The notes: a model not told the origin generated them from the letters alone. A stretch of DNA of 36,571 nt from Actinomycetota bacterium (GCA_017857875.1 JAFMCH010000014.1:1-36571); one strand, 5' to 3'. Numbered from the stretch's first letter, positions 23,717 to 32,342 are shown. Program-made: numbers and translations.

Positions 23717-23740
23717 CTCGGGACCTGACTATTCCCCGAG
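23717..23740 (+). terminator. weak hairpin after SDR pair
   Basis: CTCGGG (23717-23722) and CCCGAG (23735-23740) form a 6-bp stem with a 12-nt loop, followed by TTTGG. It lies between the convergent SDR and carboxyltransferase-like genes and partly inside the latter's 3' end. The stem is short, so this is a tentative call. Confidence 0.25.
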
Positions 23741-25189
23741 TTTGGCGACTGACAGATCGTAGTTTTCTGTGCTGACCCGAAAGTATGGAGTGTTCACTGA
23801 TCGCATGAGTGACCTGATCTGCTCGATCTCGTCAGAACCCATCGGGAATTCCTGACGCACCGGACCAGCTGCCCTCATCGCTGCGAGGTCTGTCTCTGGC
23901 ACGAGGAACCTAAGAATCAATTCGTCGTCGTTGGTGGTGTCGTAGGTGCGTCGAAGTTCGTCAATTGAGGGTTCTTCAGGTGGATTACTTGCCACTTCTT
24001 TCCACCTGGGTTGCTCCATCATCCGATCCATGATGGCCGCGTCAATCGGTGCAGGAGGAGTCCCGTAATAGCCGGCGGCATACATCAAGTTTTCGGTGGG
24101 TACTACTGAGTACCGATCCCCGGTCACGACGTTGAGGACGGCCTGGATTCCGACCAGTTGGCTCACCGGGGTCGCCATGATCGGATATCCAAGCTCACGT
24201 CGTACCCGTCCTGCCTCCTCGAATACCTCATCAAGTCGATGCGACATCTCATACTGGGCAAGCTGCGCCTTGAGCGTTCCAGTCATTCCCCCCGGTACCT
24301 GGTGGGAGATATTCGTCAGGTCGTATTCGGCCGCTTGATTGACCAGATAGCCCATAGCGTTACCCACTCGTTCCATATGATCTGCCACGGCAGGAAACAA
24401 GCTTGTGTCGAGCGAATGGGTGAAACCAAGGACTTCAGCGTTGCGCACCATGACCTCTGTTGATGGCACGGATGGCCCATTCGCCATTGGCCGGCTGGCA
24501 GTGTGAATAACGGACACGCCATGCTGGATTGCTTCGCAGTAGGCCAGTGTCGAGGTGCCCATCAGGTTATTGGAATGCATCTCGACAGGCTTGCCACCAG
24601 CCGCGGCGACAATCTTGGGCACTAACGTGCGGATGCGATCAGGGAGCAATACTCCAGCGGTGTCGTAAAACAAGATGGTGTCGACTCCATCGATCGCTGC
24701 CATGTTGGCAACCTGCTCTGCGAACAGTTCATCGGTGTGAATAGGGGACTGAGTGAAGAACACGGTCCCAGCGATCTCTGAGCCGAATTCTTTGGCTACG
24801 CGAGCAAGTCGATCAATGTGGTGGAAGTTGTAGAGGACGTCGTAGATCCAAAACGATCGGACACCATGACGATTGAGTTGACGCATCCAAGCATCCATCA
24901 GGTCAGGGGGAGTGATTCCCATGCTGACTGCGGCGTTGGAGCGCATCCCACCGCGGGTGGGAGTTCGCGTGATCTGCGCCTGGATGAGGTCTAAGCCGGC
25001 CCAAGGATCCTCACGGCAGAACTTGATGAGCACTTCCATAAACGAAGAAGCAGCCAGATCGATCCGGCTGAAGCCGGTGCGATCGAGAGTTCCGGCGACC
25101 GGCAGTGCATGAGCCGCTTGCATACGCATGCCCCATAGGCTCTGCTGGCCATCGCGCAGGGTCTCATCGAGGAAGTCCAGATGGGGCAT
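23729..25189 (-). CDS. carboxyltransferase-like protein (OadA/pyruvate carboxylase CT family), copy 1
   Basis: About 486 aa from the ATG at 25189 (AAGGAG at 25195-25200; a GTG at 25195 would bury that site). The N-terminal HMGL-like TIM barrel starts with LRDGQQSLWGMRM (Asp13 is the metal ligand), and the C-terminal PYC_OADA domain shows PGGMTGTLKAQL and YPIMATPVSQLVGIQAVLNV. The carbamylated lysine of the family (IKDM in OadA) is Tyr175 (LFYDTAG), and the metal-binding HxH is H205-S-N207. Two active-site ligands are thus changed, so classical pyruvate/oxaloacetate chemistry is unlikely. It has no biotin domain. It is last in the GntR, thiolase, ligase operon and is a paralogue of the protein at 30843. 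It could be a carboxyltransferase for another ketone-like substrate, a lyase, or a non-catalytic subunit. Confidence 0.82.
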   Translation of the reverse strand: MPHLDFLDETLRDGQQSLWGMRMQAAHALPVAGTLDRTGFSRIDLAASSFMEVLIKFCREDPWAGLDLIQAQITRTPTRGGMRSNAAVSMGITPPDLMDAWMRQLNRHGVRSFWIYDVLYNFHHIDRLARVAKEFGSEIAGTVFFTQSPIHTDELFAEQVANMAAIDGVDTILFYDTAGVLLPDRIRTLVPKIVAAAGGKPVEMHSNNLMGTSTLAYCEAIQHGVSVIHTASRPMANGPSVPSTEVMVRNAEVLGFTHSLDTSLFPAVADHMERVGNAMGYLVNQAAEYDLTNISHQVPGGMTGTLKAQLAQYEMSHRLDEVFEEAGRVRRELGYPIMATPVSQLVGIQAVLNVVTGDRYSVVPTENLMYAAGYYGTPPAPIDAAIMDRMMEQPRWKEVASNPPEEPSIDELRRTYDTTNDDELILRFLVPETDLAAMRAAGPVRQEFPMGSDEIEQIRSLMRSVNTPYFRVSTENYDLSVAKLGE

Positions 25190-25191
25190 AA

Positions 25192-26721
25192 TCACTCCTT
25201 GTTGTGTGCGTGTGCAATGAGTTGTTCGCGCAGGGTCGTTTTCAGCACCTTGCCGGCCCCATTTCTGGGTAACTCGGTGATCAGGTGGTACTCCTTGGGG
25301 CGCTTGTAACGGGCCATCATTGACAGGCAGTGTTCGTCGAGGCTGCGTTCAAATCCGTGCGCGTCTTCATCCGGCTGGAGTACGACAAATGCGGCCAGTC
25401 GTTCGCCCCATTCCTCATCCGGGACGCCGATGACCGCAACATCCAGAACACCGGCATGCTGCCTGAGCGTTTGTTCCACCTCGCGCGGGTAAATGTTTGC
25501 GCCACCAGAGATGACTAGGTCTTTGCTGCGATCCAACAGGGTGAGCAAACCTGCATCGAATCGCCCTAGATCACCGGTGAACAGCCATCCATCGCGGAGG
25601 GTTTCCGCAGTTGCCTCTGGGTTGTCAAGGTAACCGGCCATGACCGTCGGGCCCTTGACGATGACTTCTCCAATTTCCCCGTCTTGGACTGTGTTTCCGT
25701 TGTCGTCAACGACGCGCACCTGAGTTCCGATGCGTGGCGCGCCCACGGATTCCAAAGCCGCACGATTGTTTGCGGCAGCAGCCGTGGCGATAGCACGGGG
25801 GCCCATCGCCGTAATCGTGCACGGGGACTCACCCTGCCCGTAGCCGTTCCATAGCCGCGCGCCGAAGGTTTCCATTCCGGCGATGAGGTCTTCGGCGAGG
25901 ACGGGTGCCGCACCGACGAGAACCGTACCCATTCGTTCCACCGGTGCTGCCTTGATTTCCGGTGCGGAACAAAGGCGGCGAAGCATGATCGGAGGAACAA
26001 AGAACGTCATGTTGTCCCGAGTTCTCATAAGCGTTGCGACATGCGCTGGATCCGTACTCGACGGGACAATCTGCGCTGCTCCTTTAGCGATAAAGGGAAG
26101 AGCGAAAAGCCCTGAAGCGTGGCTTTGCAATGCGAGGTGAAGCAAACTTGACCGTTCATCAACCCATTCAACGTCGGCGCAGTAGGCAGTTGTCATGGCC
26201 CACAAATTTGCGTGGGTGAGCCGTGCACCCTTTGGCTTGCCTGTCGTGCCAGAGGTGAAGAAGATCCAGGCATCGTCCTCGGGGCGGCGGTCAACGATGG
26301 GAAGTGGATGGAAACTGCGCTCATGGTCCAGGTTCTCGGCAGTCAAGATACGGATCTTGTCTGGATTGGCGCACACGTCCATGAGTTCGTCGGCTAGGTC
26401 TTCACCAACCCAGGTAAGTTGCGCATCAACGTCGTTGATGATGCTGGCGGCCTCTCGGGCGTGGAGCATGCTGCTCAGAGGTACGGCCACTGCGCCAGCC
26501 CACCAGATTGCGAAGAGTGCTTCGATGTAGTCGGGGCGATTCTTCAGGTAAAGGACGACTCGGTCACCCGGCTTGACGCCAGACTCATGGAGCGCTCCCG
26601 CTCGACAGGAGACCCGGTGTGCGAGTTCACGGTAGTCACAATCTGTCTGGTCATCGACGACGATCGCCGGTTGGTCGGCGAAGACCCGGGCGCTCTCGGC
26701 GAGCGCATGAGCGGTATTCAT
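25192..26721 (-). CDS. acyl-CoA synthetase (AMP-forming), copy 1
   Basis: The 509-aa product is an ANL-superfamily adenylating enzyme: P-loop-like FFTSGTTGKPKGARLTHANL, WNGYGQGESP (A5 region), GWLFTGDLGRFDAGLLTLLDRSKDLVISGGANIYPREVEQ (A7-A8), and the C-terminal catalytic Lys in LPRNGAGKVLKTTLREQL. It activates a carboxylic acid as an acyl adenylate and transfers it to CoA. Its ATGA overlaps the thiolase stop, and its own stop lies 2 nt before the start of the carboxyltransferase-like gene. The order thiolase, ligase, carboxyltransferase-like mirrors the second operon at 30843-35020, which suggests that it activates a carboxylated product (inference). Confidence 0.92.
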   Translation of the reverse strand: MNTAHALAESARVFADQPAIVVDDQTDCDYRELAHRVSCRAGALHESGVKPGDRVVLYLKNRPDYIEALFAIWWAGAVAVPLSSMLHAREAASIINDVDAQLTWVGEDLADELMDVCANPDKIRILTAENLDHERSFHPLPIVDRRPEDDAWIFFTSGTTGKPKGARLTHANLWAMTTAYCADVEWVDERSSLLHLALQSHASGLFALPFIAKGAAQIVPSSTDPAHVATLMRTRDNMTFFVPPIMLRRLCSAPEIKAAPVERMGTVLVGAAPVLAEDLIAGMETFGARLWNGYGQGESPCTITAMGPRAIATAAAANNRAALESVGAPRIGTQVRVVDDNGNTVQDGEIGEVIVKGPTVMAGYLDNPEATAETLRDGWLFTGDLGRFDAGLLTLLDRSKDLVISGGANIYPREVEQTLRQHAGVLDVAVIGVPDEEWGERLAAFVVLQPDEDAHGFERSLDEHCLSMMARYKRPKEYHLITELPRNGAGKVLKTTLREQLIAHAHNKE

Positions 26722-27947
26722 CGCCTGGGTGATTCCAGTATCGTGACGGCGACGGCAGCCTCCTCGACTCCCACAAGACCACCGCTGTTCTCGGCCAAGG
26801 CCAACTTGGCCCCTTCGACCTGGCGGGCACCGGCCTCTCCGCGAAGTTGAGTAACGAGTTCAAAAATTTGGGCGAGGCCCGTTGCTCCGATGGGATGGCC
26901 ACGAGATTCGAGTCCACCTGAGGGATTCACGGGGACACGGCCACCCAGCGCAGTCTCCCCACGCATCGCCGCTAGGCCGCCCTCGCCGTAAGGCACGAGT
27001 CCCATGTGCTCGACTTGCTGAATCTCACCGACGGCCGTTGCATCGTGGACCTCGGCAACATCAATGTCTGAGGGTGCAACCTCAGCGTCGGAGTAGGCGA
27101 GTTGCGCCGTTCGCGGGCTGACATGTTGGGTGACGTCAACGCCATCCCAATTGCCCCCGTGACCAATGCGTTGGGCACGGATCCGAACCGCGCGTTTCGG
27201 ATCGCGCGCGGTGGAAGTGATGACGGCTGCTGCGGCGCCGTCGCTGACAGGGGAGCACATCGGAATAGTCAAGGGCCACACGACTGCTCGTCCAGCGAGG
27301 ACCTCGTCCACGGTGAAAGGTTTTTGATATTGGGCACGAGGATTGTGCACTGAGTGCATGTGGTTCTTTGCGCTGACCGCTGCCAGTTGCGCTTGAGTGC
27401 TCCCGAATCGGGCCATATGGTCTCGCGCAAAAGCGGCGTAGATATCCATAAACACCGTGCGGTTGGCCAGCTCGTCGGCGTCCGTGGGAATAACGGTGTC
27501 TTTCCCCCAGGCGGTGAGTCGCTCAATGCTTTGGTCACGATCTTCGACGTTCCAACTGCCCTCGAAGGCGGCGAGAAGTTCTTCCAGTGGTGCTTGGGTC
27601 ATGACTTCGGATCCAACCGCCAGAGCGGTCCTTGCCATTCCGGATTGAACATACGCCGTGGCGACCTGCATCGCGGTAGTTGCACTGCAGCAAGCATTTT
27701 CGACATTGATGATCGGAATTGGGCGTAGACCTAGCCCGGCAAGTGCCAACTGACCGCGAATGCCATGCTGCCCCCCCATCGCTCCCCAGGTGGCATTCGC
27801 AAACACCACGACGTCAACATCGTTGGCTTCAAGTGATGCATCCGCGAGGGCATCTCGCGTGGCAGCTAGAGCCAGGCTGGCGACCGACTCCTCGCGATGA
27901 CGACCGAATCTGGTCATGCCGACGCCGGTGATCAATGGAGTGGTCAT
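26718..27947 (-). CDS. SCPx-type thiolase / lipid-transfer-like acetyltransferase
   Basis: The 409-aa product belongs to the SCP2-thiolase-like branch: MTTPLITGVGMTRFGRH at the start, the nucleophile Cys in VENACCSATTAMQVA (Cys87 most likely), AEVHDATAVGEI with the conserved His, and GLESRGHPIGATGLAQIFEL. Many members cleave branched or cyclic 3-oxoacyl-CoA, for example in steroid side-chain breakdown, and some need a DUF35 partner, which is not visible here. A GAGAGGA sequence serves as ribosome-binding site. It lies 60 nt downstream of the GntR gene and overlaps the ligase gene. Together with two classical thiolases in the window it points to several C-C cleavage steps. Confidence 0.9.
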   Translation of the reverse strand: MTTPLITGVGMTRFGRHREESVASLALAATRDALADASLEANDVDVVVFANATWGAMGGQHGIRGQLALAGLGLRPIPIINVENACCSATTAMQVATAYVQSGMARTALAVGSEVMTQAPLEELLAAFEGSWNVEDRDQSIERLTAWGKDTVIPTDADELANRTVFMDIYAAFARDHMARFGSTQAQLAAVSAKNHMHSVHNPRAQYQKPFTVDEVLAGRAVVWPLTIPMCSPVSDGAAAAVITSTARDPKRAVRIRAQRIGHGGNWDGVDVTQHVSPRTAQLAYSDAEVAPSDIDVAEVHDATAVGEIQQVEHMGLVPYGEGGLAAMRGETALGGRVPVNPSGGLESRGHPIGATGLAQIFELVTQLRGEAGARQVEGAKLALAENSGGLVGVEEAAVAVTILESPRR

Positions 27948-28007
27948 GAGGGTGGTCCTCTCGGTTGCTGTGGTGACGTTGGTGAGCGCGCGTCAGTGCG
28001 AGTGGGC

Positions 28008-28757
28008 CTATCTCTGTCTAGATACGGTTGCGGGCACGCTGTCGGGCAGGTCGATAAGTAGACCGTCTCCGGGGGGCGCGGCCGAAATTTGGAGGTACTC
28101 CTTGAGCCAACGCTCGGACTCTGAGACGTGAATCGTGGCGGCAGACCGGGCGAGAACTGAGTCGCGGTCGGCGAGTGCATCCAAAATGAGCGAGTGCTGA
28201 GCAAGTGTCATCGTTTTGATTCCGCTTAAGGACGCGCGCCAGATTCGGGCGCGCAATGCCCGAGTCGAAATAGCGTCCAGAATCGAACATAGGCTTGAAT
28301 TGCCTGTTGCGGCGGTTATTTGCGAGTGAAACTGGATGTCGCTCAGCACTAGTTCCCCTGGATCGTGGGCGCTACGCATCGTGGCCAGACTTTCACGGAG
28401 GGATGCCACCTGATCATCGGTGATTCGCTGGGCAGCGAGTGCCGTAGCCGCAGGTTCGAGGAGTTTTCGAACCTCGAACACCTCCACGAGTGTGGAGTCC
28501 TGCATGAGATCAACGACGAATGACAATCCAGAAAGGAGCAGATCAGGCTCCAAGCTTGTCACGTAGGTGCCATCGCCACGGCGTACGTCGAGAACCTTTG
28601 CCTGGCTGAGAGCCTTGACCGCCTCGCGCAATGAACTGCGAGAGATGCCCAACATGGAGGCAAGTTCCTGTTCTGGCGGGAGCCGGTCCCCCGGTGCCAT
28701 CTGTCCTTCGGTAATCAAATCCCGAATCTTCATGATGGCAGCGTCGGTTACGCTCAT
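28008..28757 (-). CDS. GntR-family regulator, FCD (FadR-like) subfamily
   Basis: The 249-aa product has an N-terminal winged helix (about 5-68: ITEGQMAPGDRLPPEQELASMLGISRSSLREAVKALSQAKVLDVRRGDGTYV) and a C-terminal FCD ligand-binding domain whose helices carry the conserved His (QFHSQITAATGN). FCD regulators sense carboxylic acids or acyl-CoAs and usually repress. AGGGAGGGG is the ribosome-binding site. The gene is divergent from the biotin carboxylase operon; candidate operator site B lies between them, and similar sites A and C are found in the promoter region at 21914-22172. It is probably autoregulated and the local regulator of all three transcripts (inference). Confidence 0.92.
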   Translation of the reverse strand: MSVTDAAIMKIRDLITEGQMAPGDRLPPEQELASMLGISRSSLREAVKALSQAKVLDVRRGDGTYVTSLEPDLLLSGLSFVVDLMQDSTLVEVFEVRKLLEPAATALAAQRITDDQVASLRESLATMRSAHDPGELVLSDIQFHSQITAATGNSSLCSILDAISTRALRARIWRASLSGIKTMTLAQHSLILDALADRDSVLARSAATIHVSESERWLKEYLQISAAPPGDGLLIDLPDSVPATVSRQR

Positions 28758-28854
28758 GGGTGTCCCCTCCCTAGCGAGCAGTTGGCCCGCAAATTAGGGG
28801 GATATCTTCTCGCGAATCGTTGTGCACCGGTCAGCACACCGCTAGTCTGCCACA

Positions 28855-28872
28855 AACATATGATGTCTAACG
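28855..28872. promoter_or_regulatory. candidate GntR operator (site B)
   Basis: AACATATGATGTCTAACG differs from site A (22104-22121) only at the two central positions. The outer ACAT/ATGT arms are inverted repeats. It overlaps the predicted start point of the biotin carboxylase operon and lies in the divergent promoter region of the GntR gene. Confidence 0.6.
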
Positions 28873-28888
28873 ACAGATCACCGATTTC

Positions 28889-28906
28889 TAGCGGGAATTC
28901 CCGCTA
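28889..28906. repeat. 18-bp perfect palindrome in the 5' leader
   Basis: TAGCGGGAATTCCCGCTA reads the same on both strands with no mismatch. It lies downstream of the predicted promoter and 27 nt before the ribosome-binding site of the biotin carrier gene. It could be a second operator for a dimeric regulator or an RNA hairpin in the leader. It is unrelated in sequence to sites A-C. Confidence 0.6.
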
Positions 28907-28947
28907 AGGGCTCGGCAAAGGAGTCGACCATGAGGAGGAAAGAGCAG

Positions 28948-29451
28948 ATGTCACTCACCCCGGAGGATATTCGCGCACTCGTCAGCGCCTTTGAAACATC
29001 AGGCTGGGATGAGTTGTCGCTGCAGTTTGGTGAGACACGCCTGGACCTTTCTCGGTCCGGCCGGCCCCCGCAACGAGCCTCCGGATCATCGAATGACGTG
29101 TCGGTGCCGAGAGTTGAAGCGGCGCCACCCGTGGTGGCCTCGGTTGCCACCGCTGCCGAAACCACGCCGCGGTCGATTGCGCAGCCGTCTCCGGCGGCAC
29201 TACCTGCAGGCCACCAGGTGACATCGCCCTCGCTGGGACTGTTCTGGCGCTCCCCTCAGCCAGGTGCACCGGAATTCGTCGACGTTGGCCAGGTCGTCGA
29301 TGCTGAGGACACGGTATGCATCGTTGAGGTCATGAAACTTATGAATCACGTGAAGGCGGGTGTGAGCGGCACGGTTATCGCAATCAATGCGGATAACGGC
29401 GCGATGGTCGAATTTGGCCAGGCGCTCGTCGTCATCGATCCGGCACACTGA
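28948..29451 (+). CDS. biotin carboxyl carrier protein (AccB-like)
   Basis: About 167 aa from the ATG at 28948, which has AGGAGG at 9 nt; the ATG at 28930 precedes the ribosome-binding site and is rejected. The N-terminal 35 residues (LTPEDIRALVSAFETSGWDELSLQFGETRLDLSR) match AccB-type carriers, followed by a Pro/Ala-rich linker (about 38-90) and a biotinyl domain: GLFWRSPQPGAPEFVDVGQVVDAEDTVCIVEVMKLMNHV. Lys130 is the biotinylation site; the residue two before it is Val rather than the usual Ala (EVMKL versus EAMKM). It carries carboxybiotin between the carboxylase and the transferase. First gene of the plus-strand operon, 3 nt before the carboxylase. Confidence 0.92.
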   Translation: MSLTPEDIRALVSAFETSGWDELSLQFGETRLDLSRSGRPPQRASGSSNDVSVPRVEAAPPVVASVATAAETTPRSIAQPSPAALPAGHQVTSPSLGLFWRSPQPGAPEFVDVGQVVDAEDTVCIVEVMKLMNHVKAGVSGTVIAINADNGAMVEFGQALVVIDPAH

Positions 29452-29454
29452 TTC

Positions 29455-30846
29455 ATGCCGCCGCTTCAGCGCGTACTCGTTGCCAACAGGGGAGAAATCG
29501 CTGTTCGGATCATCCGAGCATGTATTGATGAAGGTGTTGAAAGCGTCGCCATAGTCTCTGAGGCGGATCGAGAGAGTATGGCAGCGTATTTGGCTGATCA
29601 GGTCGTCTGTATCGGGCCAGGCAATGCGGCTGAAAGCTACCTAGACCTGAATCGGGTAATTTCAGCAGCCGTCCTGACCCAGTGCGATGCGTTGCATCCG
29701 GGCTACGGATTTCTTGCAGAGAGACCAGAGTTGGTTGAGATCTGTAACGAAAACGGCATTGTCTTTATCGGTCCTTCGGCAGACGCGATTCGACGCGGCG
29801 GAGACAAAGTTCAGGCAAGAGCGCTCGCCCAGAGTCTCGGGATTTCGACTGGTGCTGGGAGTTCCGCTCTTGTCGACGTTGATGAGGCTGAGCTGATCGC
29901 CAACCAGGTTGGTTTCCCCGTTCTTATGAAGGCTGCGGCCGGTGGCGGTGGCCGCGGCATGGTCCTGGTCGAAGACGCAAGCGACATAAGGGAGAGGTTC
30001 GCTTCGGCGAGCAATGAGGCACTTCAGGCTTTCGGTGACGGACGCTTGTATATCGAACGTTTCATTAGCCGGGCTCGCCATGTCGAGGTGCAGATTCTCG
30101 CGGATTCACACGGAAATGTTGTTCATCTTGGTGAGCGAGACTGCACCGCGCAGCGTCGGTATCAGAAGGTCGTCGAAGAGGCACCGGCGAACTTTGTTGC
30201 ACCAGCAATTCGTGCTCAACTTCATGACGCGGCAATAAAGTTGGCACGAGGTCTGAATTATGTTGGCGCTGCGACCGTGGAGTTCATTGTTGATGCACAG
30301 ACGGGTGACTTCTCATTTCTTGAAGTCAATACGCGCGTTCAGGTCGAGCATCCGGTCACGGAAATGCTAACGGGAATCGACATCGTCCGGGAGCAACTGA
30401 GGATCGCAGGTGGACAACCGCTGTCGTTTGGCCAAAGCGATGTGGTCTTAAGCGGACACGCGATTGAGTGTCGGTTGAACGCTGAAGATCCCGAGGCAGA
30501 GTTTCTTCCTTCACCTGGTCGGGTCACGCGTTGGATTCCTCCCGTGGGAGAGGACATCAGGGTTGACAGTCACGTATACGGCGACTACGTGATTCCTCCG
30601 TACTACGACTCGATGATTGCGAAAGTGATTGCCCACGGCGACGATCGCACCAGGTGCCTTGCGAAAATGGATAGGGCGTTAGGGCACATGGTGATCGATG
30701 GTGTGTCTACTAACCGAGACTTTCTGCGAGACGTAATTCAACATCCGGATTTCGTTGCGGGGGATCATCACACTCGTTGGGTTGAACAGGAATTTCTCGC
30801 CGGTTGGGCCGATGGCCAAGGCGATAATCGAAGGGAAATAGCGTGA
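29455..30846 (+). CDS. biotin carboxylase (AccC-like)
   Basis: The 463-aa stand-alone biotin carboxylase has all expected motifs: VLVANRGEIAVRIIRAC, HPGYGFLAE, the ATP-binding glycine loop MKAAAGGGGRGM, RDCTAQRRYQKVVEEAPA, and EVNTRVQVEHPVTEMLTGIDIV with the catalytic Glu/Arg. It makes carboxybiotin on the carrier protein from bicarbonate and ATP. The active site looks intact, so the carboxylase half of the complex is functional, in contrast with the altered transferase partners. It ends in a GTGA overlap with the carboxyltransferase-like gene. A pure housekeeping acetyl-CoA carboxylase role is unlikely, since the transferase is of the OadA and not the AccD type. Confidence 0.95.
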   Translation: MPPLQRVLVANRGEIAVRIIRACIDEGVESVAIVSEADRESMAAYLADQVVCIGPGNAAESYLDLNRVISAAVLTQCDALHPGYGFLAERPELVEICNENGIVFIGPSADAIRRGGDKVQARALAQSLGISTGAGSSALVDVDEAELIANQVGFPVLMKAAAGGGGRGMVLVEDASDIRERFASASNEALQAFGDGRLYIERFISRARHVEVQILADSHGNVVHLGERDCTAQRRYQKVVEEAPANFVAPAIRAQLHDAAIKLARGLNYVGAATVEFIVDAQTGDFSFLEVNTRVQVEHPVTEMLTGIDIVREQLRIAGGQPLSFGQSDVVLSGHAIECRLNAEDPEAEFLPSPGRVTRWIPPVGEDIRVDSHVYGDYVIPPYYDSMIAKVIAHGDDRTRCLAKMDRALGHMVIDGVSTNRDFLRDVIQHPDFVAGDHHTRWVEQEFLAGWADGQGDNRREIA

Positions 30847-32303
30847 CGGAGATCAAGTTCATCGACCAGTCGCTTCGTGATGGTCAGCAAAGCCTGTGGG
30901 GCATGCGCATGCGCGCCGGGCACAGTCTGCCCGTTGCAGCCGACATCGATCGAATGGGCTACAGCGTTGTTGACTTCACGGGGTCGTCATTATTTGAAGT
31001 ACTCGTTCGGTATTGCCAGGAAAATCCGTGGGAGACAGTGGATCTTGTTCGTGGAGCCATGCCCACGGCGCGTATGCGAGCCGGTGCGCGAGCCAATGCG
31101 ATCGTAGGCATGGGGCTCACGCCAAAGTCAATTCTGGAACTCTGGGTCCGCACGCTTGCCAAGCACGGTATTGGGAGTTTCTGGATTTTTGATTGCTTGT
31201 TCAACCTCGACCAAATGAAGTGGATGTCCGGTATTGCACAAGATGCCGGAATGCACGCTGCCCCGCAGGTGATGTTTGCCGAATCACCCGTCCACACTGA
31301 CGATTACTACGCGAATATTGTCGCCGAGATGGCGACGTGGGGTACGGAATCGATCATCCTCGGTGATGAAGCCGGTGTGTTGACAGCCGAGCGAGCTGCC
31401 AGTTGGGTACCGAAGATGGTTGAGGCCGCTTCGGGTGTGCCACTGGAAGCGCATTTCCACAACACCACGGGGATCTCCACGCTCAATTACATTACGGCGG
31501 CGAAGGCGGGAGTGCATATCCTGCATACGGCGATGGGGCCAATGGCTAATGGGCCATCCATGCCATCGGTCACCGTCACCGCGGACAACATGCGCAGGCT
31601 CGGTTTCGATGTCAACCTCGACGAGTCCGCGGTCCCGGAGATTTCCGAGCATTTTCGTCGAGTGGCCGAAGCCGAGGGGTACACCCTTGGCGCACCGCGC
31701 GAATACAACCTGGCGCATTCCCATGCCCAACTGCCCGGCGGAATGACCGGAACCCTCGTCAATCAGTTACGACAGTATGGAATGGAAGATCGCTACGACG
31801 AACTGATGGAAGAGATCGGTGTCGTGCGCGAGGAGATGGGCTACCCGATCATGGCGACGCCATACTCCCAATTAGTCGGAATCCAGGCGCTGCTCAATCT
31901 AGTTAATGATGAACGCTATTCCGTTTTTCCTGATGAGAACCTGATGTACCTTGCCGGTCACATGGGGCCCATCCCCGGTGTCGTAGCCGAAGACGTACAA
32001 GATCGAGCCTTCGGTAGCAAGCGCGGTAAGGAATTCCTCGACTGGGAACCGCCGCAACCTACTCTTTCTGAAATCCGCCATCAGTTCGGCGAGAACATGA
32101 GTGATGAGGAACTCCTGTTGAGATTCCTCATTCCAGGTCCTGATGTTGATGCGATGTATGCCGCGGGTCCGGCAAAGACGCAACTGGACTACCCCGAGAC
32201 CCCGGGTGCAATGTTGGCTCGGGAATTGATGCAGTCCACGACTGCGCGCTATGTGAATTACCAGTCAGCAGGTGTGGACATGACGCTTCAACGCAATGCG
32301 TGA
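30843..32303 (+). CDS. carboxyltransferase-like protein (OadA/pyruvate carboxylase CT family), copy 2
   Basis: The 486-aa product starts at a GTG overlapping the biotin carboxylase stop, which makes it the probable transferase of that complex. The N-terminal barrel carries LRDGQQSLWGMRM (Asp13) and EAHFHNTTG with intact HxH (His204, His206). The PYC_OADA domain shows PGGMTGTLVNQLRQYG and YPIMATPYSQLVGIQALLNL. The family's carbamylated lysine is Gly174 (ILGDEAG in place of IKDMAG), so metal binding must differ. It has no fused biotin domain, like the transcarboxylase 5S subunit. The acceptor is therefore probably not pyruvate; a ketone or other enolisable molecule is possible (inference). It is the paralogue of 23729-25189, with better preserved ligands. 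Confidence 0.85.
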   Translation: MTEIKFIDQSLRDGQQSLWGMRMRAGHSLPVAADIDRMGYSVVDFTGSSLFEVLVRYCQENPWETVDLVRGAMPTARMRAGARANAIVGMGLTPKSILELWVRTLAKHGIGSFWIFDCLFNLDQMKWMSGIAQDAGMHAAPQVMFAESPVHTDDYYANIVAEMATWGTESIILGDEAGVLTAERAASWVPKMVEAASGVPLEAHFHNTTGISTLNYITAAKAGVHILHTAMGPMANGPSMPSVTVTADNMRRLGFDVNLDESAVPEISEHFRRVAEAEGYTLGAPREYNLAHSHAQLPGGMTGTLVNQLRQYGMEDRYDELMEEIGVVREEMGYPIMATPYSQLVGIQALLNLVNDERYSVFPDENLMYLAGHMGPIPGVVAEDVQDRAFGSKRGKEFLDWEPPQPTLSEIRHQFGENMSDEELLLRFLIPGPDVDAMYAAGPAKTQLDYPETPGAMLARELMQSTTARYVNYQSAGVDMTLQRNA

Positions 32304-32342
32304 TTTGATGCCAGTGCACGGGGGAATTTAGGGAGGACATGG

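Larger units (their letters stand above)
28758..28947. promoter_or_regulatory. divergent regulatory region of GntR gene and biotin carboxylase operon
   Basis: The region holds a plausible plus-strand promoter TTGTGC (28820-28825), 17 nt, TAGTCT (28843-28848), predicting a transcript start near 28855. Site B begins exactly there, so a bound regulator would block the promoter. An 18-bp perfect palindrome follows at 28889-28906, and AGGAGG (28933-28938) is the ribosome-binding site for the ATG at 28948. Confidence 0.5.

Noticed and set aside
28930-28947. ATG at 28930 as start of the biotin carrier protein
   Set aside because: The AGGAGG ribosome-binding site lies between this ATG and the ATG at 28948, so translation should begin at the latter.
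30843-32303. Annotation as pyruvate carboxylase subunit B or oxaloacetate decarboxylase alpha
   Set aside because: Domain layout fits, but the carbamylated lysine is missing and the neighbours (ligase, thiolase, ADC family) do not fit pyruvate or oxaloacetate metabolism; no OadB/OadG membrane genes are present.
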